Shown piece after piece: positions 57,101 to 64,000 of a stretch of DNA of 64,000 nucleotides. The stretch is from Peribacillus frigoritolerans. GTDB taxonomy: Bacteria; Bacillota; Bacilli; Bacillales; DSM-1321. Position 1 is the stretch's first letter, and each line of letters starts with the position of its first letter. The DNA is taken from contig JAUPFL010000001.1 of NCBI GenBank assembly GCA_030562215.1, forward strand, positions 868,001 to 932,000. Direction: 5' to 3'. Position numbers and translations under genes: made by a program. The notes beneath the pieces are model-generated. The model was not told the DNA's origin. It saw only the letters and a program-made list of their open reading frames with translations, and searched no databases.

Positions 57101-57587
57101 TTTCCCAACTGCCCTTCTTCTATTTTGCTATATTATACTTCAATCCATGGGCAAAATTAAAGTCAGTCAAACAATTCGGGATTTTGTTGGCGGCCAATAT
57201 TGACCTTTTTTAAATCCTCCACAGTTTTACCCCATCCCATTCACTAGATACGGTTTTTCATCTGTTTTTCTCTTTCGATAGAGTCTATCATCCTGAATTG
57301 TTTTACATTCGTCTCTAGAGTTGAATCTAGCCGAAATCTCTTACTCTTTTAAATGATTATTGTCATTATTTCTAGAAATTACCGGTAATTTGGAAGGAAA
57401 TGAAGGCAAAGGCCGAGAACCTTTATGAAATGCATAGTGAAGGGGGATTCTTGAATGAAATGTCGGCATGATCTGGACAACCTTTTTTATTTCAGTTTTA
57501 TTTTCCCTAGTTAATAAGGTTATTCACTGCCTCATAAGGGTATAGACCATTCTACTAGTTTTTTTCAAAGGGGGAAATGAAATTATC
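57101..57587. promoter_or_regulatory. Intergenic region upstream of the amino-acid ABC transporter, with 16-bp palindrome
   Basis: Contains a perfect palindrome AAATTACCGGTAATTT at 57376-57391, a good repressor or activator site, and a short ORF at 57455-57514 (19 codons, GAAGGGGGA before it; M-K-C-R-H-D-L-D-N-L) that might be a leader. No S-box, T-box or lysine riboswitch core seen. Confidence 0.5.
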
Positions 57588-58367
57588 ATGAAATCATCAT
57601 TTACATTCATTGTATCCATTCTGGCTGTTCTTGGTCTTCTGTCCGGCTGTGCTGAAAAGGACCAGCTGGAGGACGGGAGTAAGCTGATCAATGAGGACCA
57701 GTTTGTTTTCGCTGCCTCAGGTGAATTCAAGCCATTCAGTTATGTCAATGATGACATGACCGTAACCGGGTTCGATATTGAAGTTGGCGATGCAATTGCA
57801 AAGGAACTCGACCTAGAACCAGTGCCTAAACGGATAAAGTTCAAAGGTATCGTGGAAGGTGTCAAGACCGGTCGGGCAGATGCCGCGGTTGCCAGTCATA
57901 CAATCAATGAACAACGAAGAAAACATGTCGCCTTCTCAACCCCTTATTACTACTCAGGTCCTCAAATTTTCGTCCGTTCGGATAGTGATATTAAAACGGT
58001 TGAAGATTTAAAGGGTAAGGAAGTTGCAGCTTCTAAAGGCTCTACGTACGCAACCACAGCAGAAAAATATACAACCAATGTAAAAACCTATGACAGTGAT
58101 ATCACCGCCCTGAAGGCATTGAGCGGAGGACGTCATGATGCCGTGATCACCGACTTCGTAACCGGCAAGGAAGCGACCAAGGAAGGTTTCGACATCGAAG
58201 GAAGGCAATTGATCGAACGAAGCGAGCAGGCCATCGTACTGCCTAACGACAACCCTCAGCTGCTTGCACGCATCAACGAAGCACTTGAAAACCTCCGGGA
58301 AGATGGAACTCTTGCGGAAATCAGCAAAAAATACTTTGGTGAGGACATCACAACTAAGCCTGAATAA
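57588..58367 (+). CDS. Polar amino-acid ABC transporter binding lipoprotein
   Basis: 259 residues: signal peptide with lipobox L-L-S-G-C, then family 3 solute-binding fold (F-A-A-S-G-E-F-K-P-F-S-Y, G-F-D-I-E-V-G-D-A-I-A, F-S-T-P-Y-Y-Y-S-G). First gene of a binding protein-permease-ATPase operon. The ligand, likely a polar amino acid or cystine-like compound, cannot be told. RBS AAAGGGGGAA. Confidence 0.9.
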   Translation: MKSSFTFIVSILAVLGLLSGCAEKDQLEDGSKLINEDQFVFAASGEFKPFSYVNDDMTVTGFDIEVGDAIAKELDLEPVPKRIKFKGIVEGVKTGRADAAVASHTINEQRRKHVAFSTPYYYSGPQIFVRSDSDIKTVEDLKGKEVAASKGSTYATTAEKYTTNVKTYDSDITALKALSGGRHDAVITDFVTGKEATKEGFDIEGRQLIERSEQAIVLPNDNPQLLARINEALENLREDGTLAEISKKYFGEDITTKPE

Positions 58368-58392
58368 AGATTGATAGAAAGGAGTCATTACA

Positions 58393-59057
58393 TTGCCAAG
58401 TTTTTCACATTTTTTGATACATTATTTAGCTCCTCGGACGTATTCATCCGAGCCATGCTCCTCACATTGGAACTGACGGTAGTTTCCATATTGGTAGGTA
58501 TCGTCATCGGGTTGCTATTCGCACTTTTAAAAATATCCAATATAAAAATTCTTACATGGATTTCAGATACATATGTATTCCTGGTACGTGGAACACCTTT
58601 AATCGTACAGATATTCATACTCTATTTCGGTATCAGCAATCTCTTCTTACTGCCGGACTTCTGGGCGGCGTCACTTGCCCTGGCCTTCCATAATGGAGCT
58701 TATATCTCAGAGATTTTACGTGGTACGATTCAATCCATCGATAAAGGCCAAATGGAGGCAGGACGCTCCCTTGGCATGAGCAATTCGCTTACCTTAAGGA
58801 GAATCATCTTGCCTCAAGCCTTCCGCCGCGCATTGCCGCCGCTTGGCAACCAATTCATCATCGGACTGAAGGATTCATCACTGGCAGCCTTCATATCCAT
58901 GAATGAGCTGTTTAATGTGGCGACTACGTTAGGCTCGAATAATTTCGATGAAATGACTTATTTATTGATTGTAGCGGTCTACTACTTGATTCTAGTGGCT
59001 TTCCTGACCATTATCGTCAATTTATTCGAAAAGAAACTGTCCATTAGTGATCGATAG
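58393..59057 (+). CDS. Amino-acid ABC transporter permease (frameshifted near start)
   Basis: About 222 residues, five helices; family motif [18 protein letters not shown] and [15 protein letters not shown] (the EAA loop). The best start is TTG 58393 after GAAAGGAG, needing one T added to the T-run near 58412; otherwise translation would have to start at 58371 with no site. Confidence 0.88.
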
Positions 59058-59068
59058 GGGGAATTGAA

Positions 59069-59809
59069 GTGGAACAAAAAGAAATGATTCGGATAAGGAA
59101 TTTAAATAAATCGTATGGAAACCTGCATGTACTTAAAGATATTGATATGAAGGTACTCGATAGCGATGTTGTCTGCCTGATCGGACCAAGCGGCTCCGGA
59201 AAAAGCACCCTGCTCCGCTGCTTGAATTATTTAGAGAAGAAAGACAGCGGCCAAATCCTCATCGAAGGAACGGAAGTCAATCCGGGTACCCATGATATTA
59301 ATAAAATCCGCGAGAAAGTCGGAATGGTATTTCAGCATTTCTACCTGTTTCCTCATATGACCGTACTGGAAAATGTCATCGAAGCACCGACACACGTCAA
59401 AAAGGTCCCTAAGGCCCAAGCAATTGAAGAAGCAAAGGCATTGCTTGCCAAAGTCGGTTTATCAGATAAAGCGGATGTCTATCCCAGCAAGCTCTCAGGC
59501 GGCCAGAAACAGCGTGTTGCCATCGCCCGCGCCCTAGCCATGAAGCCTGATATCCTGCTCTTTGATGAGCCTACCTCGGCTCTGGATCCCGAACTTGTCG
59601 GGGAAGTTCTTGCCACGATGAAGGAACTTGCCTTGGAAGGGATGACAATGGTAGTCGTTACACATGAAATGAGCTTTGCACGTGAAGTCGGGGATTGGAT
59701 TGTCTTCATGCATAATGGGAGGGTTGTCGAAAGCGGACCGCCAAAAGAATTCTTCACCAATCCAAAAGAAGAGCGTACAAAAGAATTTTTGCAAACGACA
59801 GTCTTTTGA
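59069..59809 (+). CDS. Amino-acid ABC transporter ATP-binding protein
   Basis: 246 residues, intact. Walker [10 protein letters not shown], signature [13 protein letters not shown], Walker [14 protein letters not shown] and [10 protein letters not shown]; GlnQ/HisP type. GTG start after GGGGG. Third gene of the operon. Confidence 0.93.
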   Translation: MEQKEMIRIRNLNKSYGNLHVLKDIDMKVLDSDVVCLIGPSGSGKSTLLRCLNYLEKKDSGQILIEGTEVNPGTHDINKIREKVGMVFQHFYLFPHMTVLENVIEAPTHVKKVPKAQAIEEAKALLAKVGLSDKADVYPSKLSGGQKQRVAIARALAMKPDILLFDEPTSALDPELVGEVLATMKELALEGMTMVVVTHEMSFAREVGDWIVFMHNGRVVESGPPKEFFTNPKEERTKEFLQTTVF

Positions 59810-59845
59810 TTTTAATTCTAGAATCTGTCTGCTAGCGAGATTATA

Positions 59846-59880
59846 AGCAATACAGGCGTGAATTCCTGTATTGCTTTTTT
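59846..59880 (+). terminator. ABC transporter operon terminator
   Basis: AGCAATACAGG / CCTGTATTGCTTTTTT. Confidence 0.9.
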
Positions 59881-60108
59881 GAATGATAAAGGATTTATTG
59901 GTTTCTTTACTATCCAGTTAGGTAGTTCCCTAAATTACATGATCAAAGTTTCAGGGATATTTCCCGCTCTGATTGTACAAACTAAATACTTGATGAATTG
60001 TTTCAGATAAATCCTGATTCCGGCTCGAACATGGAAAAATATCTGTATTTATGGTATATATACAGGTAAAATTAAAAGAAGTATATAAATGAAAGAGGTC
60101 GAATTCAG

Positions 60109-61761
60109 TTGGAAAATAACTCTTCGAATTTTATTAAAAATATTATAAAAGATGACCTAGAGTCCGGAAAACATGATCATGTCATCACCCGCTTCCCTCC
60201 TGAGCCGAACGGATATTTACATATCGGGCATGCCAAATCAATCATTTTGAATTTTGGGGTGGCTGATGATTTCAATGGGAAAACCAACCTTCGTTTCGAT
60301 GATACGAATCCATTGAAAGAGGATATTGAGTTTGTCAACTCCATTAAGGAAGATGTAAAATGGCTCGGTTACGACTGGGATAACCTTTTCTTCGCTTCCG
60401 ACTATTTTGATGAAATGTATAAAAGAGCTGTGCTGCTCATCAATAAAGGACTGGCATATGTGGACGACCTTAATGCCGACCAAATCCGTGAATATCGCGG
60501 AACGCTGACAGAGCCGGGAAAAGACAGCCCCTACCGCAATAGAACCGTCGAGGAGAATCTTGAACTATTTGAAAAGATGCGCAGCGGTGAATTCGAAAAC
60601 GGCGCAAAAGTATTGCGTGCAAAAATCGATATGAGCTCACCTAACATTAATTTGCGTGATCCCGTCATATACCGTATTTCCCATACTGAACACCATAATA
60701 CCGGCAACAAATGGTGCATCTACCCAATGTATGCCTTTGCCCACCCAATTGAAGATGCCATCGAGGGAGTCACACACTCCATTTGTACGCTTGAGTTCGA
60801 AGATCAACGCCCTCTTTATGACTGGATCGTTGAGAATTGTGAAATGGAAAGCAAACCAAAACAATATGAATTTGGCCGTCTTAACCTGACCAATACAGTA
60901 ATGAGCAAGCGAAAACTGAAACAGCTTGTCGATGAGGGCTTCGTGGACGGCTGGGACGACCCGCGGATGCCTACTGTTTCAGGCTTGCGGAGACGCGGGT
61001 ATACACCCGAAGCTATTCGTGCATTCTGCCAAGAGATAGGTGTCGCGAAAACAAGCGGTGTCGTAGATTCTCAAATGCTTGATCACTTCGTACGCGAAGA
61101 CTTAAAGCTGAAGGCTCCAAGGACTATGGCTATCCTGAACCCGCTTAAAGTGGTCATCACCAACTATCCGGAAGGCGAGATAGAGTGGCTGGATGCTGAG
61201 GTCAATCCGGAAGTTCCAGAAATGGGTACACGCCAAATCCCGTTTTCACGTGAAATATATATCGAACAGGACGATTTCATGGAAAACCCGCCGAAAAAGT
61301 ATTTCCGACTTTTCCCGGGCAATGAAGTCCGTTTGAAACATGCTTATTTCATTAAATGTGAAGAAGTGATAAAAGACGAAGCCGGTAATGTCATTGAACT
61401 TCGCTGCACATACGATATTGAAACGAAAAGCGGATCGGGCTTCACTGGCCGTAAAGTGAAAGGTACATTGCATTGGGTCGAAGCTTCACAAGCCGTTTCA
61501 GCAGAATTCCGCAACTATCAGCCTCTAATCTTGGATGAGGAAAATGATGAAGAGGAAGAAAAATCATTCTTGGACCGGGTAAACCCTGATTCTATAGAAA
61601 TTTTACAAGGGTTTGTCGAGCCTAACATGAAAGATGTTAAGCCTCAGGATAAATTCCAATTCTTCAGGCATGGCTATTATAATGTTGATTCAAAACTCAC
61701 TGCGGCCGATCACTTGGTCTTCAACCAAATCGTCGGGTTGAAAAGTTCATTCAAGTTATAG
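60109..61761 (+). CDS. glnS: Glutaminyl-tRNA synthetase GlnS
   Basis: 550 residues, intact. Class I motifs H-I-G-H at about residue 38 and V-M-S-K-R-K (KMSKS-like). [23 protein letters not shown] and G-W-D-D-P-R-M-P-T are shared with E. coli GlnS rather than GltX. The C-terminal anticodon-binding beta barrels are present. TTG start after GAAAGAGG. No T-box leader found in the 300 bases upstream. Unusual for Bacillaceae, most of which make Gln-tRNA by amidation; probably acquired by transfer. Confidence 0.93.
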   Translation: MENNSSNFIKNIIKDDLESGKHDHVITRFPPEPNGYLHIGHAKSIILNFGVADDFNGKTNLRFDDTNPLKEDIEFVNSIKEDVKWLGYDWDNLFFASDYFDEMYKRAVLLINKGLAYVDDLNADQIREYRGTLTEPGKDSPYRNRTVEENLELFEKMRSGEFENGAKVLRAKIDMSSPNINLRDPVIYRISHTEHHNTGNKWCIYPMYAFAHPIEDAIEGVTHSICTLEFEDQRPLYDWIVENCEMESKPKQYEFGRLNLTNTVMSKRKLKQLVDEGFVDGWDDPRMPTVSGLRRRGYTPEAIRAFCQEIGVAKTSGVVDSQMLDHFVREDLKLKAPRTMAILNPLKVVITNYPEGEIEWLDAEVNPEVPEMGTRQIPFSREIYIEQDDFMENPPKKYFRLFPGNEVRLKHAYFIKCEEVIKDEAGNVIELRCTYDIETKSGSGFTGRKVKGTLHWVEASQAVSAEFRNYQPLILDEENDEEEEKSFLDRVNPDSIEILQGFVEPNMKDVKPQDKFQFFRHGYYNVDSKLTAADHLVFNQIVGLKSSFKL

Positions 61762-61767
61762 AATCAC

Positions 61768-61805
61768 GAAAAAGACCAGATTCCTAGCGGATCTGGTTCT
61801 TTTCA
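61768..61805. terminator. Bidirectional terminator glnS / rsbR-like
   Basis: AAAGACCAGATTCC / GGATCTGGTTCTTTT. Confidence 0.75.
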
Positions 61806-61817
61806 TTTTCTGCACCC

Positions 61818-62675
61818 TTATATCATTTTTTTGTAAAGTTTGATCCCTTGCTTGGAAAGGGCCTGTTTAAGAGTACTATGTGTCGAAACCTGATTAAAAT
61901 CTAGACCTAACTGAATCGATGTCTGGGCCACTTCAGGACGAATCCCGGAAATGGTCGATTGAATGCCTAAAAGGTTCAGGGTACTTATCAATTGATAGAT
62001 CTGTTGGGCAACCATCGTATCCAAAAGGGAGACTCCCGATAAATCGATGAATAAGTGTGTGATATTTTTGCTAATGCATTTGCTTGGAGTCCCATTCAAA
62101 ATTTCCTTTGCCCGATAGGTATCGATTTCACCGATTAACGGCAATACCGCAATGGCATCAACAATGGGAATGACAGGTGCGCCCAGTTCATTAATCAGCT
62201 CCTGCTGAGCTGACAAACGTTCTTTTGTCAAAAGGTAATACTGCTCAGTGAACTCACGGTTCAATTGATCGAAGGCACGATTAATAAGCCGGCTCCACCG
62301 GATGATTATTTCTTTCGTTATCTTCGTATCCATGAGCATATAATCAGTGATGAATCCCCAATATGTTTCCCGTACCTTATTAAGCGCTTCCAACACTTCG
62401 TAAATGGGTGTGTCCGATTCAACCCTGCTCTTCGCAACAAGTGCGGCCCACTGCTCCATCGTTTCAATAAAGGCAGTTTTATCTTCAAGTAAAGCACTTG
62501 TCACTGTCTTGATGGTCAATGTATTCTGTTCCCTAAGCAGCTTTTCGATTTCTTCATCAGAATCCATTGAATAGATGGAGCCAGACTGCTTCTCCCTTAA
62601 AGCCAGCCAGTTTTCCGTAATCTTGGATGAGTTATCAAGGATATATCGATATAATCTTTCATCTATTGTATCCAT
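61818..62675 (-). CDS. RsbR-type stressosome protein
   Basis: 285 residues. N-terminal about 160 residues helical, non-heme globin-like sensor fold of RsbR paralogs; C-terminal STAS domain beginning V-I-P-I-V-D-A-I-A-V-L-P-L-I-G with the phosphorylatable D-L-S-G-V-S-L-L-D-T. Would assemble with RsbS/RsbT and control sigma-B; the input signal is unknown. Confidence 0.85.
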   Translation of the reverse strand: MDTIDERLYRYILDNSSKITENWLALREKQSGSIYSMDSDEEIEKLLREQNTLTIKTVTSALLEDKTAFIETMEQWAALVAKSRVESDTPIYEVLEALNKVRETYWGFITDYMLMDTKITKEIIIRWSRLINRAFDQLNREFTEQYYLLTKERLSAQQELINELGAPVIPIVDAIAVLPLIGEIDTYRAKEILNGTPSKCISKNITHLFIDLSGVSLLDTMVAQQIYQLISTLNLLGIQSTISGIRPEVAQTSIQLGLDFNQVSTHSTLKQALSKQGIKLYKKMI

Positions 62676-62697
62676 TTGTGTTCCCCTATCTCACTAG

Positions 62698-63654
62698 TTA
62701 TTTCATTTTAAATAGAATTAATAAATCTCCATATCCCGCTTTTTCCATTTCATTTCTAGGAATGAATCGAAGGGCTGAAGAGTTTATGCAATATCTCGTG
62801 CCTTTAGGACTTGGGCCATCAGGAAAAACATGTCCAAGGTGTGAATCGGCATCCCTGCTGCGCACCTCGGTCCGGGTCATTCGGTGGCTGAGATCCATTT
62901 TTTCATTGACACTTGCCGACATGATGGGCTTCGTGAAGCTTGGCCACCCACAACCGCTATCATACTTATCCCGCGAACTGAATAGAGGCTCCCCGGAAAC
63001 GACATCCACATAAATGCCTTCTTCAAAATGGTCCCAATAGGCATTATCGAAAGGCGGCTCCGTGCCATTTTCCTGGGTGACATGAAACTGGCTCTCCGTT
63101 AAGGTCTTTCTAAGGTGTGCATTATCCTTAGGCCAATTTTCTTTAATGAAAGCATCCCGTCCTGAGCCTTTACGATACAATGCATAGCGAAATTGATTTT
63201 TCCGATAGAATGCTTGATGATATTCCTCAGCATCGTAAAATTCCCCGAGGGTAGAATACCCGTAACAATAGGTTTCTTAAACCGCCCGCTCATCATTAAA
63301 TCTTCCTTCGATTGTTCTGCCTCCTGTTTCTGACGTTCATTAAGATAGAAAATGGCTGCATTGTATTGCTTTCCCTATCCGAGAACTGTCCATCGTCATC
63401 CGTAGGATCGATTTGGCGCCAGAATATATCTAATAACGTTTTATAGGAAATGATTGATGGATCGAATACCACTTGAACCGCTTCAACATGATCAGTCGCA
63501 CCGGTAATCACTTGTTTATAACTAGGAGCGGCAAATTTACCGCCTGTATAACCTGATGTCACTGAAATGATTCCATCCATTTCATCAAGGGGGCAACCAT
63601 GCACCAAAAGCAGCCTCCTGCAAAGATAGCTGTTTCTTTTCCATCCATCGTCAT
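62698..63654 (-). CDS. msrAB: Fused methionine sulfoxide reductase MsrA-MsrB (frameshifted)
   Basis: N-terminal MsrA with catalytic Cys in A-G-G-C-F-W-C-M and T-S-G-Y-T-G-G, C-terminal MsrB with [18 protein letters not shown] and catalytic Cys in R-Y-C-I-N-S. Together they reduce both sulfoxide diastereomers. Breaks near 63605, 63370 and 63240. The MsrB part lacks one pair of zinc Cys. Start ATG 63654 after GGGGAG. Confidence 0.88.
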
Positions 63655-63754
63655 CCTAAAACTCCCCTTTCACGCCTGTCATTTTATGTATTATATACCA
63701 GCAGGCCAAACACCTTCAAATTCAAAAATTCTATCTTTCGTAACAAATATAAAA

Positions 63755-63788
63755 GAGGCACTTAGGAGTAACCCCAAGTGCCTTTTTG
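63755..63788. terminator. Bidirectional terminator
   Basis: AGGCACTT / AAGTGCCTTTTT between convergently ending genes. Confidence 0.8.
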
Positions 63789-63803
63789 TGTTAGATCCGT
63801 TAT

Positions 63804-64000
63804 TTAAAGTATCACACTTACAATGATCGCTGATAGGATGCTGACAAGAGTCGCACCGTATAGCAGCTTCAAGCCGAAACGGGCTACAACATTTCCCTGT
63901 TTTTCATGAAGTCCTTTGACTGCACCGGCAATGATTCCAATTGATGAGAAATTAGCGAATGAAACCAAGAAAACCGAAACGATCCCTATCGTCCTTTCGC
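63804..64000 (-). CDS. nupC: Concentrative nucleoside transporter (NupC/CNT), C-terminal part
   Basis: Cut by the right window edge; 65 residues visible, ending [27 protein letters not shown] pattern (here [12 protein letters not shown]) is the C-terminal CNT signature. Sodium- or proton-coupled nucleoside import. Confidence 0.85.
   Translation of the reverse strand, partial: ERTIGIVSVFLVSFANFSSIGIIAGAVKGLHEKQGNVVARFGLKLLYGATLVSILSAIIVSVIL

Noticed and set aside
57340-57375. Fur box before the ABC transporter
   Set aside because: AATGATTATTGTCATT only loosely fits the 7-1-7 pattern and the operon is not an iron system.
59881-60108. T-box leader for glnS
   Set aside because: No T-box core sequence (AGGGTGGNACCGCG type) is found.

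Overview
The window looks like chromosomal DNA of a Bacillaceae bacterium, probably a Bacillus or Peribacillus-type soil Firmicute. The evidence is strong AGGAGG ribosome binding sites, frequent TTG and GTG starts, U-tailed hairpin terminators, and relatives of B. subtilis YflT, PdxK, YojF/BshB2, YfmM, YhfW, YwbE, PurU and YvrA. Genus-level assignment is inference.

Layout: 0-7.7 kb holds a phospholipase D-like fragment, a YflT stress protein, the molybdopterin operon mobA-moaE-moaD-moeB, pdxK, yojF-bshB2 (bacillithiol) and a marR-MFS pair with an operator palindrome. A 21-bp tandem repeat array lies at 7.85-8.03 kb. 8-14.6 kb holds a PQQ-type sugar dehydrogenase lipoprotein, a HAD phosphatase, a double P-loop ATPase, ybaK, gntK and a decayed gntP. 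14.7-24.6 kb is one long minus-strand corrinoid salvage operon headed by a cobalamin riboswitch: btuF, btuC, btuD-cbiZ, cbiB, cobD, cobU, cobS, cobC, a second CobU-like gene, the adenosyltransferase pduO and a probable alpha-ribazole transporter and kinase pair (cblT, cblS). Together these import corrinoids, trim and rebuild cobinamide, adenosylate it and attach a salvaged lower ligand. No cobT is present here.

25.7-40.2 kb is a 14.5-kb integrated element in tRNA-Arg(CCT), bounded by a 46-bp direct repeat with repeated integrase-arm-like sites inside each end. Its right half is phage-satellite-like: integrase, CI-like and Cro-like regulators with shared operators, an excisionase-like protein, a RepO-type initiator carrying internal 24-bp iterons, an ArpU late regulator, an HK97-type prohead protease and coiled-coil proteins, but no capsid, portal or terminase. 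Its left half carries an FtsK/TcpA-type ATPase and a replication-relaxation protein plus cargo: an FRG-domain protein, a HEPN-motif protein and a two-gene module of an LCAT-like hydrolase with a membrane partner. The last three are candidate anti-phage genes and are the best place to look for something new. Remnants of an older integrase lie just outside attR.

41-64 kb is mostly ordinary chromosome: topB, an ABC-F ATPase, a nucleotidyltransferase-like/methyltransferase fusion, an APH-family kinase, a DEAD-box helicase with an RG-rich repeat tail, a purine permease, a plasmid-type actin segregation locus (parM/parR with centromere-like repeats), yhfW, ywbE, a SIMPL protein, purU, a polar amino-acid ABC transporter, glnS, an RsbR-like stressosome protein, msrAB and the end of a CNT nucleoside transporter.

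Quality warning: many genes are split by single-base frameshifts, and nearly all those checked are repaired by adding one base to an A, T or G run. This looks like an unpolished long-read assembly. I therefore give such genes as one CDS spanning the break and reserve 'pseudogene' for real decay.
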